The notes under the pieces: generated by a model
Database searches by the model: none
Seen by the model: only the letters and a program-made list of their open reading frames with translations
Told to the model about the DNA's origin: nothing
Position numbers and translations under genes: made by a program
Shown: positions 23,190 through 33,000 of the stretch, in pieces
How the letters are laid out: every line of letters starts with the position of its first letter
Numbering within the stretch: the stretch's first letter is position 1
Assembly (NCBI GenBank): GCA_007922305.1
Contig: ML677374.1
Coordinates: forward strand, 6,025,991-6,089,990
Source: Dermatemys mawii
Lineage: Eukaryota; Chordata; Testudines; Dermatemydidae
Reading direction: 5' to 3'
DNA length: 64,000 bases

Positions 23190-23405
23190 GGTACCACTCC
23201 CAGCTCTGCTGAGTGACCGTGGCAAGTCACTTCACCTCTCTGCACCTCTGTCTCCCCTTTGCCTGTCTTGTCTATTTAGAATGGAAGCTCTTTGGGGCAT
23301 AGACTGTTTATTAGAGTGTTAATATAGCACCTAGCACAGGGGGGCTCTGATCTCCCTTGTGGTCTCAAAGTGCTACTGTAATCCAAACTAATACATACAA
23401 TAAAG
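23190..23405 (+). repeat. CORE-SINE
   Basis: Core GGCAAGTCACTTCACCTCTC is followed by the tail GGAAGCTCTTTGGGGCATAG, TATAGCACCTAGCACAGGGG and an AATACATACAATAAA end. Confidence 0.7.
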
Positions 23406-24050
23406 GGTAGAAAATTATCATCATAAATGATGTCTTTACAAAACACGCTTATATCTCAGGCCGTGGAACCATTTTGTGTGCAACTAAAGCCAAGGTACGT
23501 AGGTAGAAGTTACAAGCTTGTGCTCATCGTGGGACTGCGTAGTGGGGTGCGGGTAGAATTTTCCTCAGTGGGGGAAAGCAGGCAAATCTGCAGGTGTCAG
23601 GCCAGGCCTCCCACTGCCAAGGCACGGTTTTCACTTTGATATTCTGACTACGGGTCCTGAGCATCTGCTGGAGTCAGCAGGATTATTCCCAGCCTTCGGC
23701 CACAGCGGCTGGGCCGGGGCGGGCCGACAGGCACCCTACCGGGTAGGAGGCACTTCTCTGGGGTACAGATCTCTGCAGGGAATCAATGATGCTCTCCTGG
23801 GCACAGAGGACACGCCGGCCCACTCCAGGGCACATGCACGGTCGCCCCAGGAGATCCCTGGTGGCGGGCACTGTGCATCGCAGGGCATGCAGGATGCATT
23901 GGTCCCTGGGGGAACCTCCAGGGTGCAGCTGATCCCCAGCCTCTGGTGCTGGTGCCCCATGCCCCGGCCCCCTACAGATCTGCTCTAGCCTGAGTGACCC
24001 AGCCTCCCAGGCCTCCGCCCTGGGGCTCGCCCCGCAACAGACAACGCCCG

Positions 24051-24065
24051 CCAGCAGGTGGCGCT
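24051..24065 (+). promoter_or_regulatory. Perfect CTCF-type motif
   Basis: CCAGCAGGTGGCGCT fits CCASYAGRKGGCRSY at all 15 positions. It sits inside the CpG island, about 70 bp before the ETS site. Confidence 0.65.
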
Positions 24066-24133
24066 GCAGGGCAGGACACCCCGCTGTCCCCTCCTCTCTA
24101 TGGTGGGTTAGGGGCGGGCTCAGGCGCGCGGAC

Positions 24134-24142
24134 CCGGAAGTG
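24134..24142 (+). promoter_or_regulatory. MRM1: ETS/GABP (NRF-2) site
   Basis: CCGGAAGTG is the full ETS-family consensus. GABP sites of this kind are common just at the start sites of nuclear genes for mitochondrial proteins, which fits MRM1. Confidence 0.55.
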
Positions 24143-24640
24143 GAGTGTGAGGTAGGGGAGCGTGTGGGGGAGGCCTGAGGAGACCGGGGCTGGGGTGGGG
24201 GCAGAGGCTGCTGAGTTCTCAGCCCCACCCGTCGCTGGGCTGCTGCCGAGGGGTCCCCGCTGGAGGGGGGGGGCGGGGTCTAAGTGACCCCTCCCTCAGC
24301 GTGGAGAGACTGGAGCCGCTTCCCTGCCCCCGCCCCCCCTGTTGCTCCCGGGTTTCCCGCCTAGGGCTGCGGGCCCGGCTCGCTCCCCCTCCGCCGGAGC
24401 CCGCGAGCCCACGGCAGCCGCGCCGAGGCGGGTCCCGCCCTCGTGTTCTCCGTGACCCGCCCCGTTCCGTCTGTCTCCGCAAAACCAGCCGGGCGGCCTC
24501 CTTGTATGGCCCGGTTCTGCAGCACTCCAGGGCCCCTGTCAGTCACCGCTGCTCTCTGGGCCTCTCCTGCGTCTCCGCCCGTCCTGCGTTGTCCCAGCAC
24601 CCCGGTGGCACAGCGCGGCGTTATCCTAGAAGGGAAAGCG

Positions 24641-26171
24641 GGGCAGAGACACTAGGACTTGCCCAGAGCCCCATAAGAAGTCACAGGGCCGAGCTGGGAA
24701 TTGAACGGGCAGCTCTGGAGTCCCAGTCCTGTCAGCCTGAAACCGACTAGTCTTTCTCCCCTTGCAGGCTGTTTGGTTCCATCTTCTTGTAATGCTACCG
24801 AAGAGCAGACTAATAATGCCTCGCTGCCGGGGATCACAGCACCGGCAAGCCCTGAAGATAACTGACGTTTTTCAGGGAGGGTTTATGCAGACTTGGTGCA
24901 GCTGGGTGCTCACCCCTGCTTCTTGTTTTTGTGTCTGTAGCAATGTAGTAGAGTAATAAAGCTGTGCCTGAGAAGAGAACGGGATGGTCCAGTGGTTAGG
25001 ATACAAGCCTAGAAGTGGGAAACCTTGCTTCATGTTCCCGCTCTATTACAAACTTCCTGTGTGACATAGAGTCTGTCACTTAGCCTCTCTGTGCCTCAGT
25101 TCCCCATCTGGAAAGTTGGGATGATAATAGCTAGTTCTTATCTAGTGCTTTTTTCATCGGTAGATCTTAAAACAGTTTACAAAGGACATCATTGTCATTA
25201 GCCCCCATATTACACTGAGGCATGGAAGGGGGATGTGACTAGGCCAAGGTCATCCTGTAGGCCAGCGGGAGAGCCCAGAATATAAAGAAGGACTTTCCTA
25301 TCTCAGGGAGGTATTGTGACAATAAATACGTTACAGTTTGTAAGGTGCTCAGTATGACAACAGAGGCCATATAAGAACTTAAACTATATTCAGTGTGACA
25401 AGTTCTGCCTGTTGTTTATTACTGTAAATGTGTGTGTGTGCATGTGTATATATATACACAAAGTATGTATATTTTTCTGTATATTTCTTTCATGGAGAAC
25501 ATCAATAATATATGATATAGACAGGTAATACTCAGTATGACAACTTTATTGCAAATCTGTGAAATACTCTCTCATATGATATGGCACAACCTATGGCTTT
25601 CTGTTGCCATAGTCAGAAATGCATTATATAGCTGTGTATTTAAAAGAAAATCATGTAGCAAACATTCTTAACCATGACTATAAGTTACTGTTATTGGCTA
25701 GAGGTTGAGATGGACTGGAGTGGTGAAATAGATCAGATCATAAACTGATCAAAATTGGCATAGCATCTTCTATTTGAATGATGCTGAACCAGTTTCCACC
25801 AGCTCAGAATCTGGCCCTGAGTATTTAACTGTATTTTGAGAGTCAAGCTGGATGCTCTTTGTGGCTTACATCTGGCCATCAGTGAAAGATGCTGCAGTTT
25901 GAATTTAGCTAATTCTGTTTGTGATGCATAAGCCGTAATGGAATCCAGCTCATTCTCCCATGAGCATATTAGGCTAATATTAAAAACTTATTTTGGTCAG
26001 GAAAGAGCAGCTATAACTTGGAACACAGGCAGGGAGTAGATGTGGAAGTTAAGTGTAAGGTTTCCATTTGTAAATTGTTCTTTTTCTGATCATAAGCATG
26101 TTTTAAAATTGTAAATATTAGTGGGATATTAACCCATATTACATAACTGGCCCTTTATCTCCTTTTTCAAG
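24641..26171 (+). other. MRM1: Putative first intron of MRM1 (5' UTR intron)
   Basis: No coding exon is visible between the CpG island and the coding exon at 26172. The stretch holds CORE-SINE pieces (24650-24745 on the - strand; 24985-25385 on the +) and a short TG/TA run near 25430-25460. It ends in TCTCCTTTTTCAAG, a good acceptor. Confidence 0.5.
24985..25385 (+). repeat. CORE-SINE, with inserted - strand fragment
   Basis: The head (GATGGTCCAGTGGTTAGG), core (CTCTGTGCCTCAGTTCCCC) and tail (GTTTGTAAGGTGCTCAGTATG) are present. In the middle, about 25135-25285, a - strand-type block (TTACACTGAGGCATGG...AGGCCAAGGTCATCC) interrupts it. Confidence 0.6.
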
Positions 26172-27056
26172 GGATAGCTGTTCCGAAGGAAGAGACTTGA
26201 GTGGTAGAATGGCCTTTGTGGTGGAAATGGTGCAGATCTTTAAGTTCAGCATCTGGAAAGCTGCAAGACTTTCGTTTGCTTTTAGTTGCAACAGTCATTT
26301 TCAGTCAGTCAAACATTTTTCAAGTCAGGGAAAGGAACCATCGCAATCTGCATCACCCCTGGGGTTTGGGAATGAAGGAAATTCACACCACCACGGCAGC
26401 CACCATCTTCCAGTGTCGGGACGTGGGGATGCTGCACAAGTGATCCCCAAATCACATCCTCCTCCCAAGAGGTATAAAGGTCTCGCCCCTCAGAAGAATT
26501 TGCGGTGGCAGTGGAAGTCTCGCATGAGAAGCACGGAGCAGGCTGCATCTTCCAGTGAGGAATTTAGGAACCTGAGAGAGGATGACTTTTCAAAACAGCA
26601 GAAAAGACCAGTGCCAAAGGCTATGTTGTTTGAAAGGACCAAAGGTTCAGAGATCTTATTTGGCATTGCGCCCTGCTCCCTGGCTTTCTCGCAGTCAAAG
26701 AGGGACTTTTTCCAGTTATTCCTCAAGTCAGGCAGTAGCTGTGCACGGCCTGTGATGGAAGAGTTTGCCCAACGAGCTACGGCCCGCGAGGTCCCCGTGC
26801 ACCATGTCAGAAGGCAGGTGCTGGATGCCCTTTGCAAAGGTCAAGTCCACCAGGGAGTTTGTTTAGAGGCCACTCCTCTGCATCCTAGGAGCTTGGAAGA
26901 AGCTGAAGCTTCCCGGGTTGGGGTTGCCACTGGTCTGGGCACACAGCTGATTTGGCTGGTGCTGGAGCAGATACAGGACCCTATGAATCTAGGTGCAATT
27001 CTGCGTTCCGCGCACTTCTTAGGAGTTGACAGAGTGGTGACCAGCCAAAAAGACAG
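26172..27056 (+). CDS. MRM1: MRM1 first coding exon (exon start inferred)
   Basis: An acceptor AAG at 26169-26171 opens the exon; the ATG at 26209 is 37 bp in. No in-frame stop lies between the acceptor and the ATG, so an upstream exon could in principle add residues. The exon encodes 282 codons: the presequence, a poorly conserved His/Ser-rich linker (SHHHGSHH near residue 60), the N-terminal substrate domain, and SPOUT motif 1. It ends with AG in phase 2, and the donor is GTACAT. Confidence 0.85.
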
Positions 27057-30000
27057 GTACATTTTATGCTTTGCTTCTCTGGTGGGGTTTTCGGTTCTCA
27101 TTATGCTGTCTTTCAAAGGATGTTACTATCTTGCATATTTGCTTCTTTTTCCCTAAATGACCCCTAAAGCATGTTCCAAACAGATATAGAAACTACACTG
27201 GCTGCTGAAGCTCTGCATGTGGGAGGCAGCATGGCCTAGTGGATAGAACACTGGCCTGAGGAGGCCTGCTTTCTGTTCTCATCTCTTCCTTGGGCTAATT
27301 GAGTGACTGTAGGCAAGTCTGTTCATGCCTCTGTGCCTTTTCTGTTTCCCCATCTGTAAAATGGATAATAATGCTGATCTTTGTAAAGTACTCTGAGAGC
27401 TACTGATGAAAAGCAGGAAGAGTGTGGTGGTATTAAAGTTATTTCACCCCATCTACAATCTCTGATTTTCTCTTATTGGAAAAGCGCCCACCTCTTGTCT
27501 ACCACGCACCCTCCCTTTCCTTCAAATCCCTTTCCACATTCCCCTCCTTTCCACAGGGTTTTCCTATGACTCTCCTCTCAACAGTGCAGTCCCATGTTGT
27601 GTTTTAGTTTCTGTTAGACTGTAAAGTCTTTGGGACAGGGACCTAGATCTCTTATTTGCTTTGTCTCATGCCTTGTGAATTGACAGAACTGTGTAAATAA
27701 TGGCAGCATTAGGGTATCGCCTTTGCCTGCTGCTTTGGGACAGATGCTGATTTTGTTTCAGCGACGTGTGCTCTTTCAGGGATGGAAGGTGGGGAAGGTT
27801 TCATTTGCTAACTCCTCTTGGATCTCTCCAGTTTCAAATGCGTTCCCCCCTTTTATTGCTGAAGTCCTTCTCCTCTACCTGAGGCTGCTGAATGCAACTG
27901 CCTCAGGAGTCAATTAATTCAGTTTCCATTTGTCAGCTGAAAGGGGTGTGTGGGTGGGGTGCAACTTGCACCTTTTCCCATTGGACCCCCTCACTGCCTC
28001 TGCAGCAGGACCATGAGCCAAAATCCTTACTGAGGGTTTCAAAGCAATTCATAGATCATGCCCCGGCTACAGTTTCGATTTGTTCACCACCACGACAGCT
28101 GCACTCCTCTGGGTCAATGCATATCACAAAACCCAGGAGAAAGTGTGTGAGAGGTGAGGATGAAGCATTCTTGGGCAAGGGGATCTGGCTATGGAGCAAA
28201 CTCCCAGAGGACATCAGATGAATCCAGAGTTTGACCATCTTTAGGAAGTTTTGCAAATCTTCTCTTTAAGAAGGCCTTTCCATCATAAAAATGACCCTCG
28301 CAGCATCGACATGCTTTCTACTGCAAGATGCTACCAAAAAAATCAAAAACCCATGCCTCCAAGTAGAGTTTTGCCTTGAAACAGAGCTGGAGCCTTCCTT
28401 GAAGTCTGCTAAGGAGAAGACTATTGCTATTGAAGGTGTTCAGATGCTGTGGTGAGGGGCAGCAGTATAAAACCTCAGGATAGCTAGAGAGATAGGATCA
28501 CTTGGGATGAAAAGTTATTTGTAAGCATGCTCAGTTCTATGCTGGGCACAAACACCCACCCAGATTGCCAGCTGTCCATAGCTCCTAAGAGGAGTGTATG
28601 ATTTGTTTAAAGGGGCACAAGTGCTGCTAGTCAGAACAGCTCTGAATTCTTTTTTACCCTTTTTTCCCCCCTCTTTCAGTGGTTTCTTTATTCTAATCAC
28701 TCTGCCTCTAGATTCAAAAGTGCAAGACTGCTGCTTGCAGGATTGCAAGATTTGGCCTGGTCCCTGCTGTTCTCACTCCAGGGATGAATGCATTCTTGCA
28801 GATCTGAGCTGTGCTTTTCTGATCAATATCACTTGCTGAGCAAGTCCACCACTGTGTGTTTTTTTTGGAGATGTATTTTAATGCAGAAGGAACATGATTA
28901 TTTTGTAGTAGAACCATTAAGGTTGCACCAAGAGGCCCCGGTCGGCAGCAGCGTGCCGCTGTTCTAGGCACCGGACATGCAAATACCATAAAGATAATCC
29001 CTGCCCAAAGAAAGTACAATCTAAGTATAAGATGAGAAACAACAGAGGGAGATGGACAGACATGGGGAGCACAAGGGAATAGCAAGAGTACTATGAGCAG
29101 GGTGATGAACAATGATCCCAGAAGACCAGCAGCCTAACTATTACATTATAGGCCTCATGGCAGAGGTGGATTTAAGGAGGGATTTAAGGAGGATGGTGCA
29201 GAAGCCTTGTGAGGCCAGTGATAGTGGGAGGGATGGTCACTTCTCCTTGTCCTCTCTTCTGTACAGCTTCTGCTGAGAGATGCAAATGGGGGATTAGCCC
29301 CACAATACAGGTGTGTGGCAGGGGGCGGGGTCTCATGTACGCAAGGCTAGGATTCACATAGATTTTTAACAATGGGGAGAAGTAGCTAGTGCAGTCAGTA
29401 CATGTGAAGATAGCCATAGGTATTTAAACTTGGTTTGATGAGAAGTTTTGTTACCATTTTTAGTTAGTTTTGGTGTTAATTGTGCTCAAAAGTGCTCCTC
29501 CAGCCTCGTCTCTGTGTTCCTGTCAAAGCCTCCCATTCCCTATAAGGAAGTGTATCTATATAGTGAGTAGAGTCATTTGTAAATTGATTTAAAGTGAGTC
29601 GTGAAGGCAATAGGATGAGCTAGCAAAAATAGTTTTTCAGGGTTTTTGTTTTCTTTGTTTTAACTTGGAACTTTTCTTGGCTTCTCTACTCACAGCTGCC
29701 CCCTTACTCCTACGGTGAGCAAAGCAAGTGCTGGAGCCATGGAGGTTTTGGAAGTATACAGCACAGATAATCTCCAGAGATTTCTGAAGGTAAAAAAGCC
29801 CAGCTTTCCTTTTTTTCCCCTTTGTCTTTTTACCACTACAGGTACCAAGAACTTTCAGGACATCTCACGAGCTAGATCCTGTGGCCTGTCAGTAGGGGAG
29901 ATCACCTTTTTACAACATTTGGTATATAGTTATAAGCTGTCACACACATATCCCTGATCACGGAGATGGAGGTTTTCAAAGGCACCCATTCACTTACTAT

Positions 30001-33000
30001 CTATAGATATAAGCTATATCTTTGTCTATCAAGTAAATAAAGACACTTGCCTTGGGTAGATGCTTTTGAGCTAAGCACCTTGTAACCTTTTAGCATGAAT
30101 ATCCCTTGAACAGCTAAGGGAATTTAAAATAAATACATATATAAACTGTTTATTTTAGGCCACCATACCATGTATTAGCTGAACAGTAACAGCCCGGCCA
30201 CTTATTCTGATTCTCCTCATTGGTGAGAATGTGGTTTAGACACTTTATTATTTATTTGTATCGTGTTGGTGCCTGTGTTCCCAATCATGAATTAAGGCCC
30301 CATTGTGCTAGATGCTGTACAAATGTATAACATGAAGATGGTTCCTGCCCCAGTGAGTTTACAACCTAACTAGATGAAAATCCCAAACTGTTTTTAGACT
30401 AGCAGTAACACCTTGGTCCAAGGTGTCTGTGGAAGAACTCCCCACTGTTTGTGGACGAGGGTTCAAGCCAAAGGAGATTCTGCAGTGTCTGCTTTCTAAG
30501 AGAGCTAAAATCAATAAATAAGTTGCAATAAATGCATTGCATGGCCAAGTGAATAGCTCTCTCCGTGTATCAATGGATATAGATTTTAATGCTTCATATA
30601 GGAACATTTTTATAAACTGAAATAAATAACAGCCCTGCTTTCATGGGTTGATGCTTTTGAACTAAACACCTTCTAATCCTTTTGAATAAATATCCTTTAG
30701 ACAGCTAAGGGAATTTTCAAAAGCACCCGCGTAACTTAGGTTCAAAACTCCTATTGAAAGTCAATCACTTTCAAATCACTTACATGCTTCTGAAAATCCT
30801 CCTCAGTGTGCAAAGAGAACAGATCTAACAGTGATGTAACTTATAGGTACAGTTCTCAAAATTGACCGAATCTCATTTTCAGTGACTTAAGTTACTTTGA
30901 AAAAATGGGATTTAGGCTCATGAGTCTCTGAGATGCTTTTTGAAATGTGTACCCTACGCCTGTCTCAGTGTGGTTGACCCTTTAAGGGGAGATATGTCGC
31001 AGCCCCATCAGTGACACTTAACAGGTGGAGAGAATGATCATTTCACATGACAGGCAGGTCATGTGACTAAATCAGGCCTTCTGAGGGGGAAGTTAAACAG
31101 GAAGCAGGTCTACACAACTCTTCTTCACTCCCAGGCACAGGGCCTGGGAAGTGCAGAGCCAATACCAGCGAGAAAGGCTAGATCAGGGGTAGGCAACCTA
31201 TGGCATGGGTGCCAAAGGTGGCACATGAGCTGATTTTCAGTAGCACTCACACTGCCCGGGTCCCGGACACCGGTCTGGGGGGCTCTGCATTTTATTTTAA
31301 TTTTAAATGAAGCTTGTTAAAAACCTTATTTACTTTTCATACAACAATAGTTAGTTATATATTATAGACTTATAGAAAGAGACTTTCTAAAAATGTTAAA
31401 ATGTATTGCTGGCACGCGAAACCTTAAATTTGAGTGAATAAATGACGACTCGGCACACCACTTATGAAAGGTTGCTGACCCCTGGGCTAGAGTGTAGGGA
31501 CCAAGCTTGCTGAAGGAGTAGCTTCAGCAGGTTTGTTTCCTTTAAAACTTGGTATTAATAAACCAGATCCCAAGAAAGGCTGTTAGATGATACACAAAAG
31601 CCTTTGTGAAGCTATTAAGGAACCTGAGAGAAAGAAACTGAGGCAGCAACATCACTGAGCGCAGATCTAGTAGACAGCTGTGCGTTAGCCTTTAGGAGTA
31701 TGTCTGCACTGCAGCTGGGAGGAAGGCTCCCAGCCCAGGTGGAGAGGTGCACTGGGGAGGGCTCAACTGAGAAGAGTAAAAACAGCTGTGTGGACCTTGC
31801 AGCATGGGCAGTGGTGCGGGCTAGCCACCTGAGCGTGACACCACTGGGTCAGATGAGCTTATAATTGTGCGGCTAGTATGTGCTACCACCCATGCTGTAA
31901 CAGCCATACTGCTATTTTTAGTGCACTAGCTTGAGTGGAGCTAGCGCCTACCTGTCTCTCCTGGGCTGGGAGGCTCATTCTCACCTGCAGTGTAGACATA
32001 CCCTGTGAGGCCTCTGTTGAGTTTGCCCAGTGTTTCTCTGTTTTATGCACCAGCTACAGGCTGCTGCTCAAAGACTGGTCACACGAGGGCAGCATTGTGC
32101 AGCAGTTAAAATGTAGAAGAAAGGAGAACCTGTGGGTGGGTTGAAATGCTGGGGATGTGTTCACCTTGTTGGAGGGGCAGCTACAAAATGAAGCTGGAGA
32201 TTTGAGTTCCATAATGACGCCTCTGACGAAGCCTCTCCTATGGAGAGGGAAGAAGGCTTTGAAAAGATTCTTTAAACAAAAAATCTCTTTGCATTAGGGT
32301 TGCCAGGCATCCGGTTTTTGACCGGAACGCCCGGTCGAAAAGGGACCCTGGCGGCTCCAGTCAGCACTGCTGACCGAGCTGCTAAAAGTCTGGTCAGTGG
32401 CGCAGCAGGTCTAAGGCAGCCTCCCTACCTGCCCTAGCTCTGCATGGCTTCCGGAAGCGCCCAGCATGTCCGACTCCTAGGTGCAGGGGTGGTCACAGGG
32501 GCTCCACGTGCTCCCCTTGCCCTGAGTGCTGGCTCCGCAGGTCCCATTGGCCCGTACCTCGAATACCCTCCTGCAACCCAATACCCTGCCTCAGCCCGGA
32601 GATCCCTTCTGCATCCAAGCTCCCTCCCGGAGCCCGTACCCCTCCCGCACCCCAACTCCCTGCCCCAAGTTGGAACCCTCTCCCACACTCTAACTCCCTT
32701 CCAGGACCCAACCTCTGCCCCAGCCCTGAGCCCCCTCCCACACTCTGNNNNNNNNNNATCCCTCAGCCCCAGCCTGGAGCTCCCTCCTGCACCTAACCCC
32801 TTGCCCCACCCTTCCTGCATCCTGAACCCTCATTTCTGTTCCCACGCCAGAGCTCACACCTCCAGCCAGAGCCCTCACTCCCACACCCCGATCCTCTGCA
32901 CCAGCCTGGTGAAAGTGAGTGAGGGTGGGGGACAGTGAGCAATGGAGGGAGAGAGGAGAGAGGGAGCACTGGTGGGGCCTTGGGGAAGGGGCAGGGCAAG

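Larger units (their letters stand above)
10581..23689. other. Intergenic DHRS11-MRM1 region, repeat-rich
   Basis: No exon of a known gene is recognisable in these 13 kb. Named repeats are listed separately: a Harbinger-like element, CORE-SINEs, CR1 pieces, several small inverted-repeat DNA elements and a microsatellite. I see nothing assignable in about 14310-17840, apart from one short signal-peptide-like reading frame at 15325-15507, or in 20950-22250. Confidence 0.7.
23690..24640 (+). promoter_or_regulatory. MRM1: CpG island, likely MRM1 promoter
   Basis: GC content and CpG frequency rise sharply against the AT-rich surroundings, with GC boxes (GGGGCGGG at several sites), a perfect CTCF-type motif at 24051-24065 and a perfect ETS site at 24134-24142. 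No TATA box is evident. Only MRM1 lies downstream on this strand, and its first recognisable coding exon begins at 26209. The promoter assignment is therefore inferred from composition and position. A plausible splice donor, GAG|GTAGGG, has its GT at 24152. Confidence 0.65.
27057..29695 (+). other. MRM1: MRM1 intron 1
   Basis: The 2639-bp intron holds CORE-SINE copies (27221-27470 and 27590-27710) and an L2/CORE tail (28900-29200). No additional exon is supported. It ends in TCTCTACTCACAG. Confidence 0.85.

Noticed and set aside
23683..24228. 181-codon - strand open frame over the CpG island
   Set aside because: GC-rich composition lengthens frames by chance. There is no recognisable domain, and it overlaps the likely promoter.
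24301..24750. 149-codon + strand open frame in the CpG island
   Set aside because: It has no ATG start (it opens with GTG), is Pro/Arg/Ser-rich from GC composition, and matches no family I know. The MRM1 protein is fully explained by exons from 26209.
26309..27116. Open frames on the - strand opposite MRM1 exon 1
   Set aside because: These are shadows of the real + strand coding exon, which has conserved SPOUT motif 1.
32434..32938. Long Pro/Ser-rich and Gly-rich open frames on both strands
   Set aside because: They are translations of the C-rich minisatellite and run through the N gap, with no gene-like features.
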